Assembly (NCBI GenBank): GCA_002633005.1
Contig: NMRA01000736.1
Span: 36,790-100,789, forward strand
Length of the DNA: 64,000 nucleotides
From: Phoronis australis
Lineage: Eukaryota > Phoronida > Phoronidae
Direction of reading: 5' to 3'
The position numbers and the translations under genes were made by a program. This document shows positions 23,201 through 36,028 of the stretch, piece by piece (positions within the stretch are counted from its first letter, which is position 1; every line of letters begins with the position of its first letter). The notes under the pieces are model-generated. The model ran no database searches and was not told where the DNA came from. It worked only from the letters and a program-made list of their open reading frames with translations.

Positions 23201-25880
23201 CATTTCTCATCATAACTTAGTCATCTATAATTCCTCAATCCCCAAATGCAATTCCAGATTTTGTTTGCCGATTTCTAAGTAGACGTCTCGTCCCGTTCAC
23301 TGCCACTGGTGAACTCTGAATGCCTGCATAAGTATTGTTTTTTAACTCACGTGCCAAATGTCAACTCACTTGATACATCCCGGTAAAATACAAAGATACA
23401 GTATCAAAGTTTGATATCAGCGTAGGCCTACACAGCAATGGGTTTTATGACAAGACTAAATTAGAAACAGAGATGTGGTGTGATAAGCTGTTACATATTT
23501 CTTAAGACTTTTCGGGACTGGGTGAGTAACTCAAGAAGTAAAGCTTAATGATTGCCAAACGTATCAAAGAAATGGCATAAGAATATTCATTGAAACTAAA
23601 AAATGAATAACAGTTACAGAACACTCAGAATTCCACGTTATAGACATACTCTTGTAGTTGTAGCGACAGCAGACGATAATGTAGGCCTAGTTCTTGGGGT
23701 GGTCTATTCCAATAGGGAGCGATGAATCAGCGCGGCTTTGCGTGATTTTGCATTTCACATCATAAAGAGTTCCATAGCAACTCGAGTATGAGTGTCAGAT
23801 TTGAGTACGTTTGGAGTCTACTCAAAATACGACATTAGATACGCTTTTTTGAGTACGACTCGAGTGAGCACAATTTTGAGTATGAAATCTCGAATATGAG
23901 TATGAGTCTGAGTACGGAGATTGGAAACCGGGCCCTGGAATGTATAACGACACGACGTGTTAATGACACCGAGTACGTATTTTTTTTGATATTACATGGG
24001 GTAATCACAAAGTAGTGAAAAGTAGAAATCCATACGCTTTACATTTTATCGTCCACAAAAAATTTAAACAGCCAAACACGCTCCAAGCAAACAATGTTGG
24101 AATTCCGGTGTTGCAACTATACGTACTGCCAGTAGGAACGACATGAAAACAACTTCCTAAACGGACCCAACGTCGGCGTCGAATTCCATACCCACGTTCA
24201 TTCAAAAACAGACGTGCCCCAACTCAAAAAACGCGACGAGTGTCCAGCTTGAGTTTTTCGGCATAAAAGAGATCTTTTTTGCGTTTCATGTGAGAAAGAA
24301 ATCCTACACTCGTCTCAGATTTATGACGGGCAAAACCTCTTCGAAATTTCGTCAAAATCCCGAGACTCGTGTAGGATTCTCCATTTATCACAATGTCATG
24401 TTGTTGAAAGAGTAATCGGTAATGTGCTTACGGGAACTGAATGCCCGGGTATTTCGGTGTCTCCTTCATCGAACCTCCCAATCCTAGGTCCTAGGATCAC
24501 AGCACCAACTAGCGCAGCGGTACCACCAAGTAGATGAACCACACCACTTCCACCAAAATCCTGAAATAGACGATTCAAAGATCCCTATACCGCGGCATAC
24601 ATGTACCTATCGTGGTCAAAATTAATCCTCATACTTCAAGTAGTCAATGGTTCTTCAGAGACTGACGCTCTCCAACTGTATACATGTTGTATTGTCCACG
24701 AAATTCTCTTGTCAAATCTACCATTGCATCAATGAAACTATTTGTTTTCAAATACCTGAAATGGAACTCCATTGATTCCCTTTTTCAACCAACCTTCCGG
24801 TGACCAGGCCCAATGAGTGACTACAGGATACATAAAACCTGTTTAAATGTACAAATGATACAATGTAGCCATGTAGAAACATCAATTGACTTTTCTTGAT
24901 AATGTGTATCATTTCCGTTCGTACTTGACCATTGCTATCAACAACATGATCATCTCATAATCACTGCCAGCAATATGTAAGCGTGAGGAGATTGGTAGGC
25001 ACAGAAACCGCAAGCGAATTTAGGGGATTGGGGATGGCATCCGTCCTTATGGAGACGACCAAAATAAAAATTTAAAAAATGGGAAAAAATACGCCACCAG
25101 CATGCTGGTTTCATCGATTTCACGTTCACATATGTGGTTGTCGCCTGTGAAATATGCAGTATTACGTCCACTAGTCGAACTATTGCCACATACATGACCA
25201 AGACAAGAAAGATTATTTATCAGGACTCGTTATTCAGCGATAGCATACAGAAGACCAACATATAATTGCAGAAGTCCATGGCGATAGTAAACCTGATTTT
25301 AAATCACGTCTTTTGCTTCTTTCCAACCTAAAACTGTCACTAACCTGTGATCATAAAACTGTAGATCAAATAGGCGACGAATTCACACCTCTCGGCAACA
25401 GCGCCAGACACGATGGTGGCGGCGGTGGCGGCAAACACGAAATGGAAGAAAAAGTTATGATACGTGTCATCCGGCATGTTGGCGCTGAACCAGAAGGAAT
25501 GGCCGATGAAGGCGTTTCCTTTGCCAAACCCAAAGCTGTAACCAACCGCCCAGTAAGCGACACCTGCAACCACTAAAAGACAAAAAGACTGAATGCAACA
25601 AATGGTTAAATACAAGGTGGTTTTCCTATAGATGAGAATACATGACGCGAATGTTAATTCAGCACTAGCGATATCAAAGACTGAGTAACCAAAACAATCT
25701 ATGGGACATCGACAAAATTTATACGGTATACTGTGGAGGAATGGTGAATTGCAGGCCCATTCCAGATTCTGCTCACTTTAATTTGAAAACACTATTTGGA
25801 TCCATCAAGTAGAAAATAAATCTGAAACTAAGAGAGGCGATCCACATTCTCTAAAAGATATTATTGTTGGACGAAATGTA

Positions 25881-25951
<71 letters not shown>

Positions 25952-28900
25952 TGTATAAAACAACAGGATTAGGATTAGACCATTCTTAATAAGAAATAGC
26001 TGCATTCACGAAGAACAGAATTGGCAGTCGCCGATGGGTTTGTGGGCGAGATGTAGCTCGTTAAGGCTAATAACCACGAAGTCACAAGGCCTGGACCTCT
26101 GAATGTGTAGTTAGTGACGGATTTAGAAGGGGTTCAAGGGGGCCATGGTCCCCCCTAAAAATTTCCCAGATTCCATTTGGCAGTTCGGGGTTGCAAAAGT
26201 CTGACGGGAAAAATCCTGGCTAATACTCTGCGGTGGACCCCCTAACTCAAAATTCTGTATCTCCCAGGTAGTTATTATATAAAATTTATGATTGTAAAAC
26301 TTACTACTGTCTAAAATGTTCTTGATCAAAATGTTAGTGGTATTCTTGCTTCGCACGGCACCACACTCCAGGAAGGCGAAACCACATTGCATGACTGAAA
26401 AATGAATTAGCTTTAGAAAACAATTTGTGAAGTCGAGGTGTTTAGTGCAGTGATGTACTGCACAGTGTCATACTGTAGTAACCTAGTAGTAATTAGACCT
26501 TCCAAATGAAATAGGGAAGCATTTTACGTTATTCACAACCTTATGTAAATGTATGTAATATCACGGGCATCTAACAATTTATTATTTTAAAAGACTTTTT
26601 CTTATTCAAATGACAAAACCAAAAATTCACTTTCGATCCTCAAAAGTGGAACACCTATACTATTGCTACATCAGGTTCCATTGCACCAGTCTCCACCAAA
26701 TTATAAAATGCATTAAAACGTGCACGTCCATGCTGGTAGTTCCCATTCTTTGAGATTGCTATCAGATTTGAATCATATACATACACGCACTGTGGTGTTC
26801 CTTTACTGCCGCTTCGTTTTTCCAAGATGAACTTGAGCAAGACAAAGTTTATAGGTACACGTTATTTATTCAGAAAGTTTTTTTTTTGAAAATCCTAAAA
26901 GTTTGCAACCACCATCGCATGAGTGTCATGAAGCACGTACCAGTATGTTATTCTTTGTGCACACCGACTCAGTTATTGTCTCAAAACAACTGTTGTGTAA
27001 CGGGATTTTTGGAGTAGGAGCAACGTGTTCCTTAGTCATTTTTCATGAAAAGTGCGATACAATACTAAGGCGGAGCATTAAGGACAACTGTAAAATGAAA
27101 AGCATAGCCGATTATCTCCTGATAACGACTTGAGTATCTCGTTATAATGAATAACTATCTTGTTAAAACGACTTGCTATCATGAAAACGAGATACTATCT
27201 CGTTGTAACGAGATGGCTGAGTTGCTATGGCGAAATAGTCTCGCGTTAGCTAAGTCGTTACAACGAGATATTTTGCCGTTATAGTCAAGGAATCGACCAT
27301 GATTCGCCAAAGTACGACACACGCGTTCTGTCTTAACGGGCATTATATTGAAACAGAATTTATAATAAGTTTGAGCAAAATGGCGATATCTATACTGAAT
27401 TCAGTGACAGCGTCAACATGCTACCTGGGAATTTAAGCGGCTGTGAGTCAACCGAGGCTTCTAGGAAACCGGACTAACAAACTGTTGGTTGTCTCTCCAA
27501 ATACATGCAACTAGGCAGTTATTTATAGAAGAGGCTCGCGCATCATTTTCTATCACACTCGCTTTTCTGGTCTACGATGTTGACGAAACTCTCGCTTGCC
27601 TTACATGTAGGTACACATGTATTCGCGGTTTCCGTAGGGAAACTGTTAAGAAGATACAGTATTTAGTACCCGCTAATTGCGTGCTTTGTTAACTGACGGC
27701 TTGGTTTCACACTTAAACCTTGATTCAACCCAACATTGCTGCTGTAGGATGTTCGGTGACTGTAGCTATCACCCTGTCTAATTTGTGAACATTGTAATCT
27801 TCTTGTTTTAATCTAGCAGTATGAAATTTGAAGCACTGTGTTCAGCTGCAATGTCGTACATGTAGGTGAGACAAACAATTTTTTATAAGTATTTATCAAT
27901 TATAATTCCAAATTGACAACATCAAACGAAGTCAAACGTGTTGCAGCCGCACAGGCAAAGTTCACATCATTTCCCTAATGTCTATATCCATGGCAACGAC
28001 GATTAATTAAAATGAATGAGCAATGACTTTAATAATCAAGAAATGATAAAGTGTCAATAAAATTGCTACTTATATCAATATCAACGTCATTGAGATTATA
28101 ACGTGACGCATAAAGTACCCAAGTAAATCTTTTAATAACAAAAATATTTTGCAAATCTGGTTGCTAATGTATTCTGTGCATATTTTCCGTGAATCAAAGA
28201 AAATCGCTTCAAACACAAAAACATTCACTGTAAACACACCGGAAATTCTTTCACTCAGGTAATTCTTGACAATTTAATTGCACTCACGTTTAAACAAAAG
28301 AAAAAAGTTCGCGTTATTGTCAGTGGTAATACGACATCAACGTGATATCGAATGTTTCGAGAATCGAGTCTACCTTTTGTCACTCCAATCCCAAGTTAGG
28401 GTGGAATTCACTGAAACATTGCGCTTTTAGACTGTCATCACTTTTAGGGAAACGCGTATCTAGAGGAGAGACTGCACCGAAAATTTTCATGGCGTCAAGC
28501 ATTTCCTGGTGTTGAAAGATATCTAAAGGTACCCGCCACTATTTGCCACCTTGAAGGATTAAGTAATTACGTCTGAAACATTGTTTCGCATCCGGCTCCC
28601 AGATTGTGAATTGCAGAATTTCATTCGCTGTTTCTGCTCCATAATATTATGAACAAACCTCCATGGGAGGCCAACTTCACTGACATCGGTGTCGATGGTG
28701 AGGTGGTTTTATTCTTCACAGAAATGCTGGTGCGTGTCTGTCGTGAACAACCCAATCAAATGCACCAAGGATTGCAACAGCAATAAGAACGATAAACAAC
28801 ACAAAACAACCACCACTTAGCGTTAGAAAATATTGTCGATTATATATTTGTGATAAAAAATGACAGCTTGTCATTGCTTTGGGTACATATTCGTAGGCCT

Positions 28901-30207
28901 CCTACTTAAGGCTGCAGACGATAAGCCCAATATACTAGAACGGTCTCGGATCACATTGTGGCAGTTTCATCTGGCTGTTATTGCCCAAAATGCCATTGCA
29001 GTTCTTCATGTTAATTTTTGGTGCCTTACTATTTTCATATTTTTTTTTTCTACTGCAAGAACTGTATTTGACGGCCCCACGGGTAACTAGGCTGCAAGCT
29101 GGTCTCATGAAGATCGGTAGATTGGCGTATCTACTTTTCACTGTGTTAAAATAATGATAATGGCAAGCATTTGTCGGTAACTAGCTGATGTGCGTACAAT
29201 GTACGGTATCCATGCGACTTGTATTGTTACATGTATGTCCAACGAAGACGTAACCAATGAGCTGGTATAGCTCATTGACATAACCAAGGCAAACAATGGT
29301 AATGTTTCATAGACGATAACCATGCGACGCGCTTACACCCGTCGCATGGAAGTCGCAAGTTAAACAACAGCGTGCGTCCTCCATACCACATGGGGCGTCC
29401 AATGTCTGACGCTTTACTGGTAGCAGGGTGCGTACCGCAACCTTTACGGCAGTGAGTTGGGTGAACTTCATAACTATGGCATATTTTCCAACATGATTCC
29501 TAGAATTAGCCTGACATTTCTGCAACGAGGCCAATGTTAACAACGCGTTTTACTTCCTCCAGGACGAAGAAAATTTCCATCCGGGACCACCCTATTATGA
29601 GAATTCGAACTTAAACTTAAACTTAGGAGTAAATATATAAATTGTAATGCACTGTTCTCCCTGTATCTATTCAAATACGGCGGTGCATGGTTGCTAAATG
29701 TTTCCGAGCCCTGTTTAGACACATTGCATAAAGTATGTTTAAAAACGTTCTGTTACGTTTAAGAATCTCAAGGCTTGTTTGAAAACCTAGATTCTTTATC
29801 CTCTAGTATTGCACGATGACACATACATTAACATGTAAATCCCATCCATTACTGTCCGTGAAATTTGCAGTGTCATGCGCAACAAGTGAAAATAACCAAT
29901 TTGTCGAAAAATAGGACACGGAACACAGCGTATCTTTGGAACCACGTTTGGCTTTTTGCATAGTGAGAACAATGGTAACAGCAGTTGGATTGTGTCGTGC
30001 ATGATAATATCTGAGCCCGCTCCAGGGCACCTACCAAATCACAAAATACATAAAATCAAACGGAAACTTACGGAAGATAATTGAAGACATTACAGTGACG
30101 AAAAAGACGTCATAGTTATGTTTTATGTCTGTTATTGCATCTCCCTGCGACATCACCAACTTCTCCAATTGGTCCAGGTTAAATTCAGCCGTTTCGTTTG
30201 CGACCAT
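20120..30207 (-). CDS. AMT: ammonium transporter (AMT family), multi-exon
   Basis: Exons on the - strand, in order: 30207-30072, 26394-26305, 25572-25345, 24838-24756, 24560-24432, then (after the gap) 22072-21851 and 20286-20120. All visible junctions have GT/AG borders and matching phases. The product is an integral membrane ammonium channel/transporter. Diagnostic parts are [19 protein letters not shown], the [12 protein letters not shown] segment, the AMT signature [23 protein letters not shown] with the first pore His, and [11 protein letters not shown] with the second pore His. Both twin-His residues are present, as expected for a true AMT rather than an Rh protein. About 350 residues are visible; typical members have 450-500, so about 110-150 residues are missing, most likely in the N gap. 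The Met at 30207 gives a 45-residue N-terminus leading into the first membrane helix. Confidence 0.93.
20428..20447. other. perfect 20-bp palindrome
   Basis: TGTGGGTCAATTGACCCACA reads identically on both strands. It lies in the last AMT intron; two nearby GGGTCA-type half sites follow at about 20463 and 20481. No function can be assigned. Confidence 0.6.
21851..22072 (-). CDS. AMT: AMT exon with second pore histidine and final helix
   Basis: A 222-nt exon, phase 1 on both sides (donor GTGAGT at 21850-21845). It encodes [16 protein letters not shown] (His is the second of the twin-His pair), then [17 protein letters not shown] and a hydrophobic helix leading to [13 protein letters not shown]. 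Confidence 0.93.
22177..22921. other. assembly gap (run of N)
   Basis: 745 undetermined bases. The gap lies inside the AMT gene, exactly where exons for the middle helices are missing, so it probably hides one or more of them. Confidence 0.95.
23783..23919. repeat. GAGTATGAG-type low-complexity repeat
   Basis: Irregular copies of GAGTAYGA/TTGAGTACG recur through an AMT intron. The sequence is a degenerate simple repeat with no coding content. Confidence 0.6.
24432..24560 (-). CDS. AMT: AMT exon with family signature and first pore histidine
   Basis: A 129-nt, phase 0 exon at both ends (acceptor TTTCAG; donor GTAAGC at 24431-24426). It encodes [20 protein letters not shown] and ILGPRIGRF; the His of VVH is the first pore His. 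It ends at IPGHSVP, where the missing middle of the protein begins. Confidence 0.94.
24756..24838 (-). CDS. AMT: AMT exon, helix segment
   Basis: An 83-nt exon encoding [19 protein letters not shown] and GINGVPFQ. It matches the YP..HW.W...GWL region of AMT proteins. It enters in phase 1 and leaves in phase 0. Confidence 0.92.
25345..25572 (-). CDS. AMT: AMT exon, helices with conserved AERCEF loop
   Basis: A 228-nt exon encoding [16 protein letters not shown], then the extracellular loop, then [22 protein letters not shown]. The join to the previous exon reads NILDSMVAGVAYW. An internal CAG just before GTGTCGC could act as an alternative acceptor. Confidence 0.92.
25882..25948. repeat. TA dinucleotide microsatellite
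   Basis: About 33 uninterrupted TA units in an AMT intron. Confidence 0.97.
26113..26262 (+). repeat. partial copy of a GTGGCGGATTTAG-type repeat
   Basis: It begins AGTGACGGATTTAGAAGGGG and continues with the G-rich/C-rich hairpin GGGGGCCATGGTCCCCCC. This is the same type of opening as the copies at 36919-37307 and 53428-54232. No second end is recognisable. Confidence 0.5.
26305..26394 (-). CDS. AMT: AMT exon, conserved first-helix block
   Basis: A 90-nt exon encoding [17 protein letters not shown] and [12 protein letters not shown], the most conserved N-terminal block of the family. Acceptor TTTTCAG, donor GTAAGT, phase 1 at both ends. Confidence 0.94.
27116..27272. repeat. cluster of direct and inverted AACGAGAT motifs
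   Basis: Variants of TATCTCGTTATAATGA and the near-palindrome ATCTCGTTGTAACGAGAT recur at least six times in both orientations. The cluster lies in the first AMT intron. Confidence 0.6.
30072..30207 (-). CDS. AMT: AMT first coding exon
   Basis: It starts at Met (30207-30205) and encodes an acidic N-terminus [18 protein letters not shown], then a hydrophobic segment [11 protein letters not shown] that joins MQCGFAF of the next exon. The donor GTAAGT lies at 30071-30066. The codon upstream of Met is followed closely by an in-frame stop, supporting this start. Confidence 0.85.
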
Positions 30208-33200
30208 TATAGCAATTTATTTCGTTAATCTGCAATACAAAACCTCTTAAATTATGCCCGTAAATGTGAGCTACAGCGATATCCTCTCTAAAATACAGCA
30301 GCCCGTCTTACCAAATCCTCCTCAGTTTCACAAGATCCTCCATGTCTGTGGATCCTGCATTCCTATGTCATGTCGCAAATAAGGAAACAGTTTCACACTA
30401 CAATCAATGGGAGACGAACCAAAAGACTGGTTGTATAAACGTCAGACCATGAACCTTTAATCTTTAGGGTGCCACTGACTTAGTGCCCCGGCGTGCGTTC
30501 AGTAGCGTTAGAACCTATGCTGTTACCTAGCTACAATCTAGTCAAAGTCACGTGTTCTCCTTTAAAGTATACGCCAATGCCTCACGTAATCTCACGAAGT
30601 CTTGCTTTTTAGCGAGGTCCTAGTATTACTAAAGGGGAGGATGGTGTGTGTATGGGTGTTTGCAGGTCCATGCACGTAACTCAAAGCTGCAATTAGCTCA
30701 GGTTACCTGGCTAAAACCAAAACTTGAATTAGACCTTCACTCCAATTAAATGGGTCTCACAAAGTTCGTTGTAGTGATAGGCTGTTTTAGTTGTTTTATA
30801 GTGAAGAACAATTCAAACCATCAGCGGATCAATGAAGAGATAGAGAACTTATTGAGGCTGTAAACCCTAAAGTTAAAGTCCTAAGATGTCACATGTACTG
30901 ATTACCTTTAACTTAAGTTGGTAACGAAAATAGAATACTATCACGGTATGAAATAGTGCAGAACGATTTTACGCGAATAATTGGTCTAATTAAGTTTTGT
31001 CTGCTAACCAGCGTAAGATTCTGCTTTGATACTGAAACAAATAGTATTGGGTTCACTTGCTATGCGACTATCTCACAAAGCGTGCCTGGAAGACTTGCAG
31101 TTGTGAGAAAGCTGAAACTTCCACCTATCACTTATTCTACAAAGTAATATCCTTACAGCTCAGAAAAAACAATAAGTACATCGTAATCGGAGTCAAATAT
31201 TTTCATGAAAGTAGCTGGTAATTATCAGTATTAATCTCGTACACTGGTTTTCAGACGTTTTTGTAATATATTTTACATCTCTCAAGGTGTCATACATGTA
31301 TCTGTGGACTTCGAAAGTTGCACGCGTCAAAATCGGGGCTTGTCTACAGTACTTGTTCAATCTGGGGTTAGCGTTCCGTGAGTTGTAGTGCAAACGTAAT
31401 TTTACAAAATCATCCGAACACGACAAATTCTTCCGTCGTTCCCCAAATCAGCAACACACATGTCCAACACCAGAACGGTGTCATCCCGCAACCTTACCTT
31501 ATACGTCCTGTGCCGAGCCGAATCTGGCAATTGTTCAATCCAATTCGAACGGTAGTTAGCCTGGAACAAAATAGAAAATGGCCTCCTAAGTCTCCATATT
31601 TGTCGTCTCGCGACTTCTGTTTGGGGGTGCCCTGCTAGACATAGTGTATCAGACTCCTCCAAACGACGTGAAGCAGAGGCCTCAATATTCTAGCACGATG
31701 ATTTCATTGCAATGTTATCGCTGGGTCCGAATGTGTGACTGGTTGGTGTGGACATTTCGAATTGAATTAAAAAACACGAATAAAATTGTACATGGATTGA
31801 CTAATAGGCCTGAAAATGCCGAGCTTGTCAGCAATCTTAACTTTGTTTCCGTAAACGAATTAGAGACGTTTCTTGCATATTTTCTAAAGGACGAAATGGG
31901 CAAAACCAACTATGGGTGACCATCTCCGAAAAATCATAGAAGTCATATTATTGAAAATATAATTCCAATGCTCAAAAACGGCGCAAGAAGAATTCAGTTA
32001 TCATTTTAAGCTGTCCTCACAAATCTCCGTTGGCCCAACTACAATGCATAGGCAATCGACTAGAATGCCATTACTTTTGGGACACTACACGTTGTACATC
32101 GACGCTAAATTGCTTTGCTTGAATTAAGATATTACAACGTTTTATTAGTGGGAGCTCACCAATTGGTATGTGAATGTCTAAATGTCATTTGATTTTTTTA
32201 AAATTAATGTCGATTATTAAACTTAGAGTTGCCGAATCCTTAGTTTTGAGAAGCTTGGGTCGAATTGAAACTAGGCGACATTTTACGCAAAGTTTGATTG
32301 GTATTGTTTCAGACTTTTGGGGGGACTTTGATTGCATGGATCTTATCATTGTTGCTGTTATAGTATGTTTTCGCGCGCGGCGTTGAGCATTGTCTACATC
32401 CGGTCGAATAATCACGACTCGTTTGGAGGTATGACAAACAAATATCTGTTTAAATTAAATTTCTACAGTCTTATTTGTTTAACTCGGAGCCACAACAAAC
32501 CAACCCAAAATTAGATCGTAAGATGGTAAAAACAGAAGTTCATTTAAGGGTGCTAAGTACATGATTTGACAGATAACAGAATTTCATCATTACGGCCTAA
32601 AGTTTCATTTTTGCATTTCGTGTAGTTTCCTCTACTTCCAATCATCAAAGTTTCACATAGTCTTCTGAAAGCATCATGCTAGTGTTTTGAAATGTAATTA
32701 GCACTTTACAATATTTTACCATCAAAAATGACTATTTTTAGAAAAAATGCTCTAAAACATGTCTTTTTCATTTTTGCGAATATAGACTGTCGACAAATAT
32801 TCGACAAAGTTGTGGATTACTTGTGCAGGGTAAGTATAGAAAGAAGATAGTTCTTGATCGTTTTCCTTTCCATCAGCTGCATTTTTCAGTATTTTAAAAG
32901 CAAGAGGGGCGGTAATTCTCCCATCTATGTCGGTCCATAAATAACTATAAGGTGAAAAAGCGCGGCACGCAGTTTTTCTTCTAGGCCGTACTAACTGATT
33001 GGCACAGAATGTTTTGGAGATAAGTGCAAACCCAGAATACGTGTAGGTATGCCGAAAACACGAACAGGGACACTTGTATACGCGACTGAAGTCGAACGTG
33101 TAGGCGGCGGCGTTCAACTCATGGGCGGCGCACCATAGGCAGCTGGGGGCTATCGTCTCCCACTTTTTTCAGTGCTGCGCCTCCCATGAAACTTGGTAGA

Positions 33201-33477
33201 TTTTTTCTTTAAATCAACCACTTTCTGTAGCAAATTGTGAGACATGTTACTGAAAAAAGCATGTGTCGCATGATTATGATCTATGTGGCCGTTAACAATC
33301 CAATTTTTTTTGTAAATTTCTTGTGGAAACCACTGCCGATTAATACTGGCCAGCCGGTGGGCTGGGATTATCAGTGTAACAAAGACTTGCTGTGACATTC
33401 ATGAGACGGCTTTGAAGTCTGTATTTATTTAGAACTGATCGTGTACAATTTGATTCAGATCAATATCTCAACCACAG
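30208..33477. other. intergenic, no gene recognised
   Basis: The 5' flank of the AMT gene and beyond. Frames of 80-121 codons occur (31402-31662 -, 31644-31919 +, 32752-33117 -, 33150-33398 -), none with a motif I recognise. A dispersed-repeat fragment lies at 30584-30617. Confidence 0.45.
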
Positions 33478-33565
33478 GTATCACATTGTGCTCAAGACAG
33501 GAACAGGCTCAGATCTGACGGCCGAGAACCTGTGGACCTTGACGGATCGCTGTTCCCAACTTAGG
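33478..33565 (+). pseudogene. possible leucine-rich-repeat exon fragment
   Basis: After a CAG acceptor-like site the frame reads YHIVLKTGTGSDLTAENLWTLTDRCSQLR. The tail resembles the FBXL-type repeat pattern LTDxxLxxLxxxCxxLR. The donor is weak and there are no partner exons nearby, so this is a stray fragment or chance. Confidence 0.25.
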
Positions 33566-35850
33566 GTCATTTTAATTTCGTTTGTCATATATGGTCGCAT
33601 AGAATGCAAATTCCTCTAAACAATGACTCCGTTAAGTTTTACCAAAGCAAGGCAACTTTTACAGTAGTAAATATGCATCATGTTCTAGACAATGAAAGCT
33701 AACAATTCGAAAGTCAATGTATTCTAAGCCAATACAAATGCCCTTGTTACTTTTCATGCAGTAAACCGTAAATGAAATAGTCCAGGAATAATGTCGAATA
33801 GTTTTGAAACTGAACAACAACGTAAGGAGTAACTATATGCATGATCCATAAATTAGAACTTTAGTAACGTTTTTTCTCGAATCAGTTAAGTCCAACATCA
33901 CCTCCCCCTGTTCTATTGACGCGACTGCCTCCTTGGAGTTTGCTATTTTCTGATATTTCCTTGAATTTATAGTTGCACAAAGTGTCAAAATGTTCTTTTT
34001 TTGTGAATATTTATTACAAAAATTACTATGTGCTCAACAGTTTAGGTCAGAAACCGCTAGACAGCATAGTGCTTTTTCACTGATTTTGTTGCTAGCCCTT
34101 TGTTGCAGCGGCCACCACTTACTCTGCACACGACAATACTACCGTGTCTGACTAAGGGGAGCCCGATAACGCCAGGACGTGAAATGCACCCACATACCGA
34201 AAGCGTTTAAGTACGTTATTCTCCCAGCATGTATCGTTTCGGCATTTACTCAGCGTTAAGAATGAGTTTTGCCCTTGGCTAATGTTTTGATGTTTTCAAG
34301 CCTGACTTATGAAATAAAACTAATGTAATGGAGAGATTGCAGAGGGCGCAATCTATGTTCCAGGCTTATTAGCTGCAATACAACAGTTTTGTGTCGATGT
34401 CATTGTACCACTTTATGTTGTTTGGTCGAGACAAGGTACTTGTATGGTGCGTCCGAAGGCTCCGGTAATTTAAGGACGTGTAAAAATAGCTGTAATTAAT
34501 AAGTGGCAGTGGAAAGGGTAAAAAAAATTGCTGTTCAAAAATACTTAAACTTCAATTGTCAAATTGGCACGTTGTCTATTGAGAGGCGTCTTTAAATATA
34601 TTTTTTTGTGAAAAATTAAACAAATCAATTGTTCACTAAATGTTTTTAATCAAAGATCAACCAAAATATAATGACGAATGCCCAAAATGTCAACTTTACG
34701 AAACCTAAACGAACATTTTGACCTATTACATGTAAGTTGGTATGAATCAGAACTTGTTTTGACAGAAAGCACGCTGGATTAATGCCGCTGTAAAAAATAA
34801 TGGTTAGCTTCGAACTCACCGTAAACGACGTACAGTGTTTCTTTATGTCCTCAATGTCTCCCCGGTCCTTTGTCTTGTGTACGGTTGACATGTAAGCGTT
34901 GAAAGTGACTGCAGAATCGCTGAGCTTGTCTTTATATCTTGAGAAGTTGCTTTGCCCGCTAATACCTATTCAGTCGAGGAAGAGACAACAAATCCTTAGA
35001 AAAGTTTGGTCGAGTTCAATAACGCAAATACCACGTGAAAAAAACCAGGATTTCGCGAGATTACGCGAGATATTGCAGTGTATTTTCAACGAGACCATGT
35101 GATTATTATGGCTTAATATTTCACGCCGCGACCTATACCTGGGCTGATTGACTTGTCATCATTCTGTCACGTGGTTACGCTGCGTTGTTGTGCCATAGGT
35201 TAAGAAGGAGACTCGACAACACCTGAGCTTTGTTACTGCGTCACTAGGCACTAATGAATATCTCATAAAAGCGATACAGTTTAGCGAATTAGGTAAGATA
35301 TAAAGTAAATGAAAATCGGGAATAAGCAGTCGGTTTAGGTTGCCACCGACGTGTTTCTGAGGCTATTCCCTAAGGCGAAACTGTTTTAAGAGTGACAATA
35401 CTGGTATCTAAGGTTGGATACGTGAGCGGATCCAGGAATTTGAGTCAGTGATGTCCAGGATCACTGACGTAATGTCAAAATGTTTTCACTTTCACGTACG
35501 TGACAACACGTCGCAACTGCCTACGTGTACCTTGGTCTGACATTTTATCGCTTAACACTAATTTAACTCGACCAACAAACTATGCGTGCTTTTTGGACTG
35601 GATGATAATCTGGAAGCGTAATACGTGCATTTTCATCCAAAATGGTATTTTTACCAGCAAGATCCCATTACTTCTACATCGGAGGTGGAAATTTTGCACA
35701 ATGATACTAGAACATTCTAATGCCGTATTCTATCAGCCACACCCATTTCAACACTAGAACTGGGAAGAAAAATGATCCTTAATTCTAAGAAAAGTAATCG
35801 AATTATTGAGCTTAAGACAATACAGCCTTTTAATCGAATAACATCAACGA
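33566..35850. other. intergenic, nothing recognised
   Basis: AT-rich sequence without a coding signal, apart from the repeat fragment at 35036-35098 that matches 3470-3532 in inverted orientation. Confidence 0.5.
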
Positions 35851-36028
35851 TGAAGTACCACAGGGTAGCGTATTAGGCCCCTTTCTCTTTTGACTGTACA
35901 TCAATGATCTTTCAGACACAATAAACTCTAAAACATTCTTATATGCTGATGACACTGCAATTTTCTACCCATTCTCAAAAGAGCAGCCCCATGACTCTGT
36001 CAGAATAATGTCTGACAGTATTTTTAGT

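Noticed and set aside
31402-31919. Frames on both strands, one with a chromodomain- or integrase-tail-like YKVRLRDD phrase
   Set aside because: The resemblance is a few residues only; no other retroelement part is nearby.
32752-33398. Two - strand frames of 121 and 82 codons in a row
   Set aside because: Not recognisable and not joinable into a known protein; kept only as part of the intergenic note.
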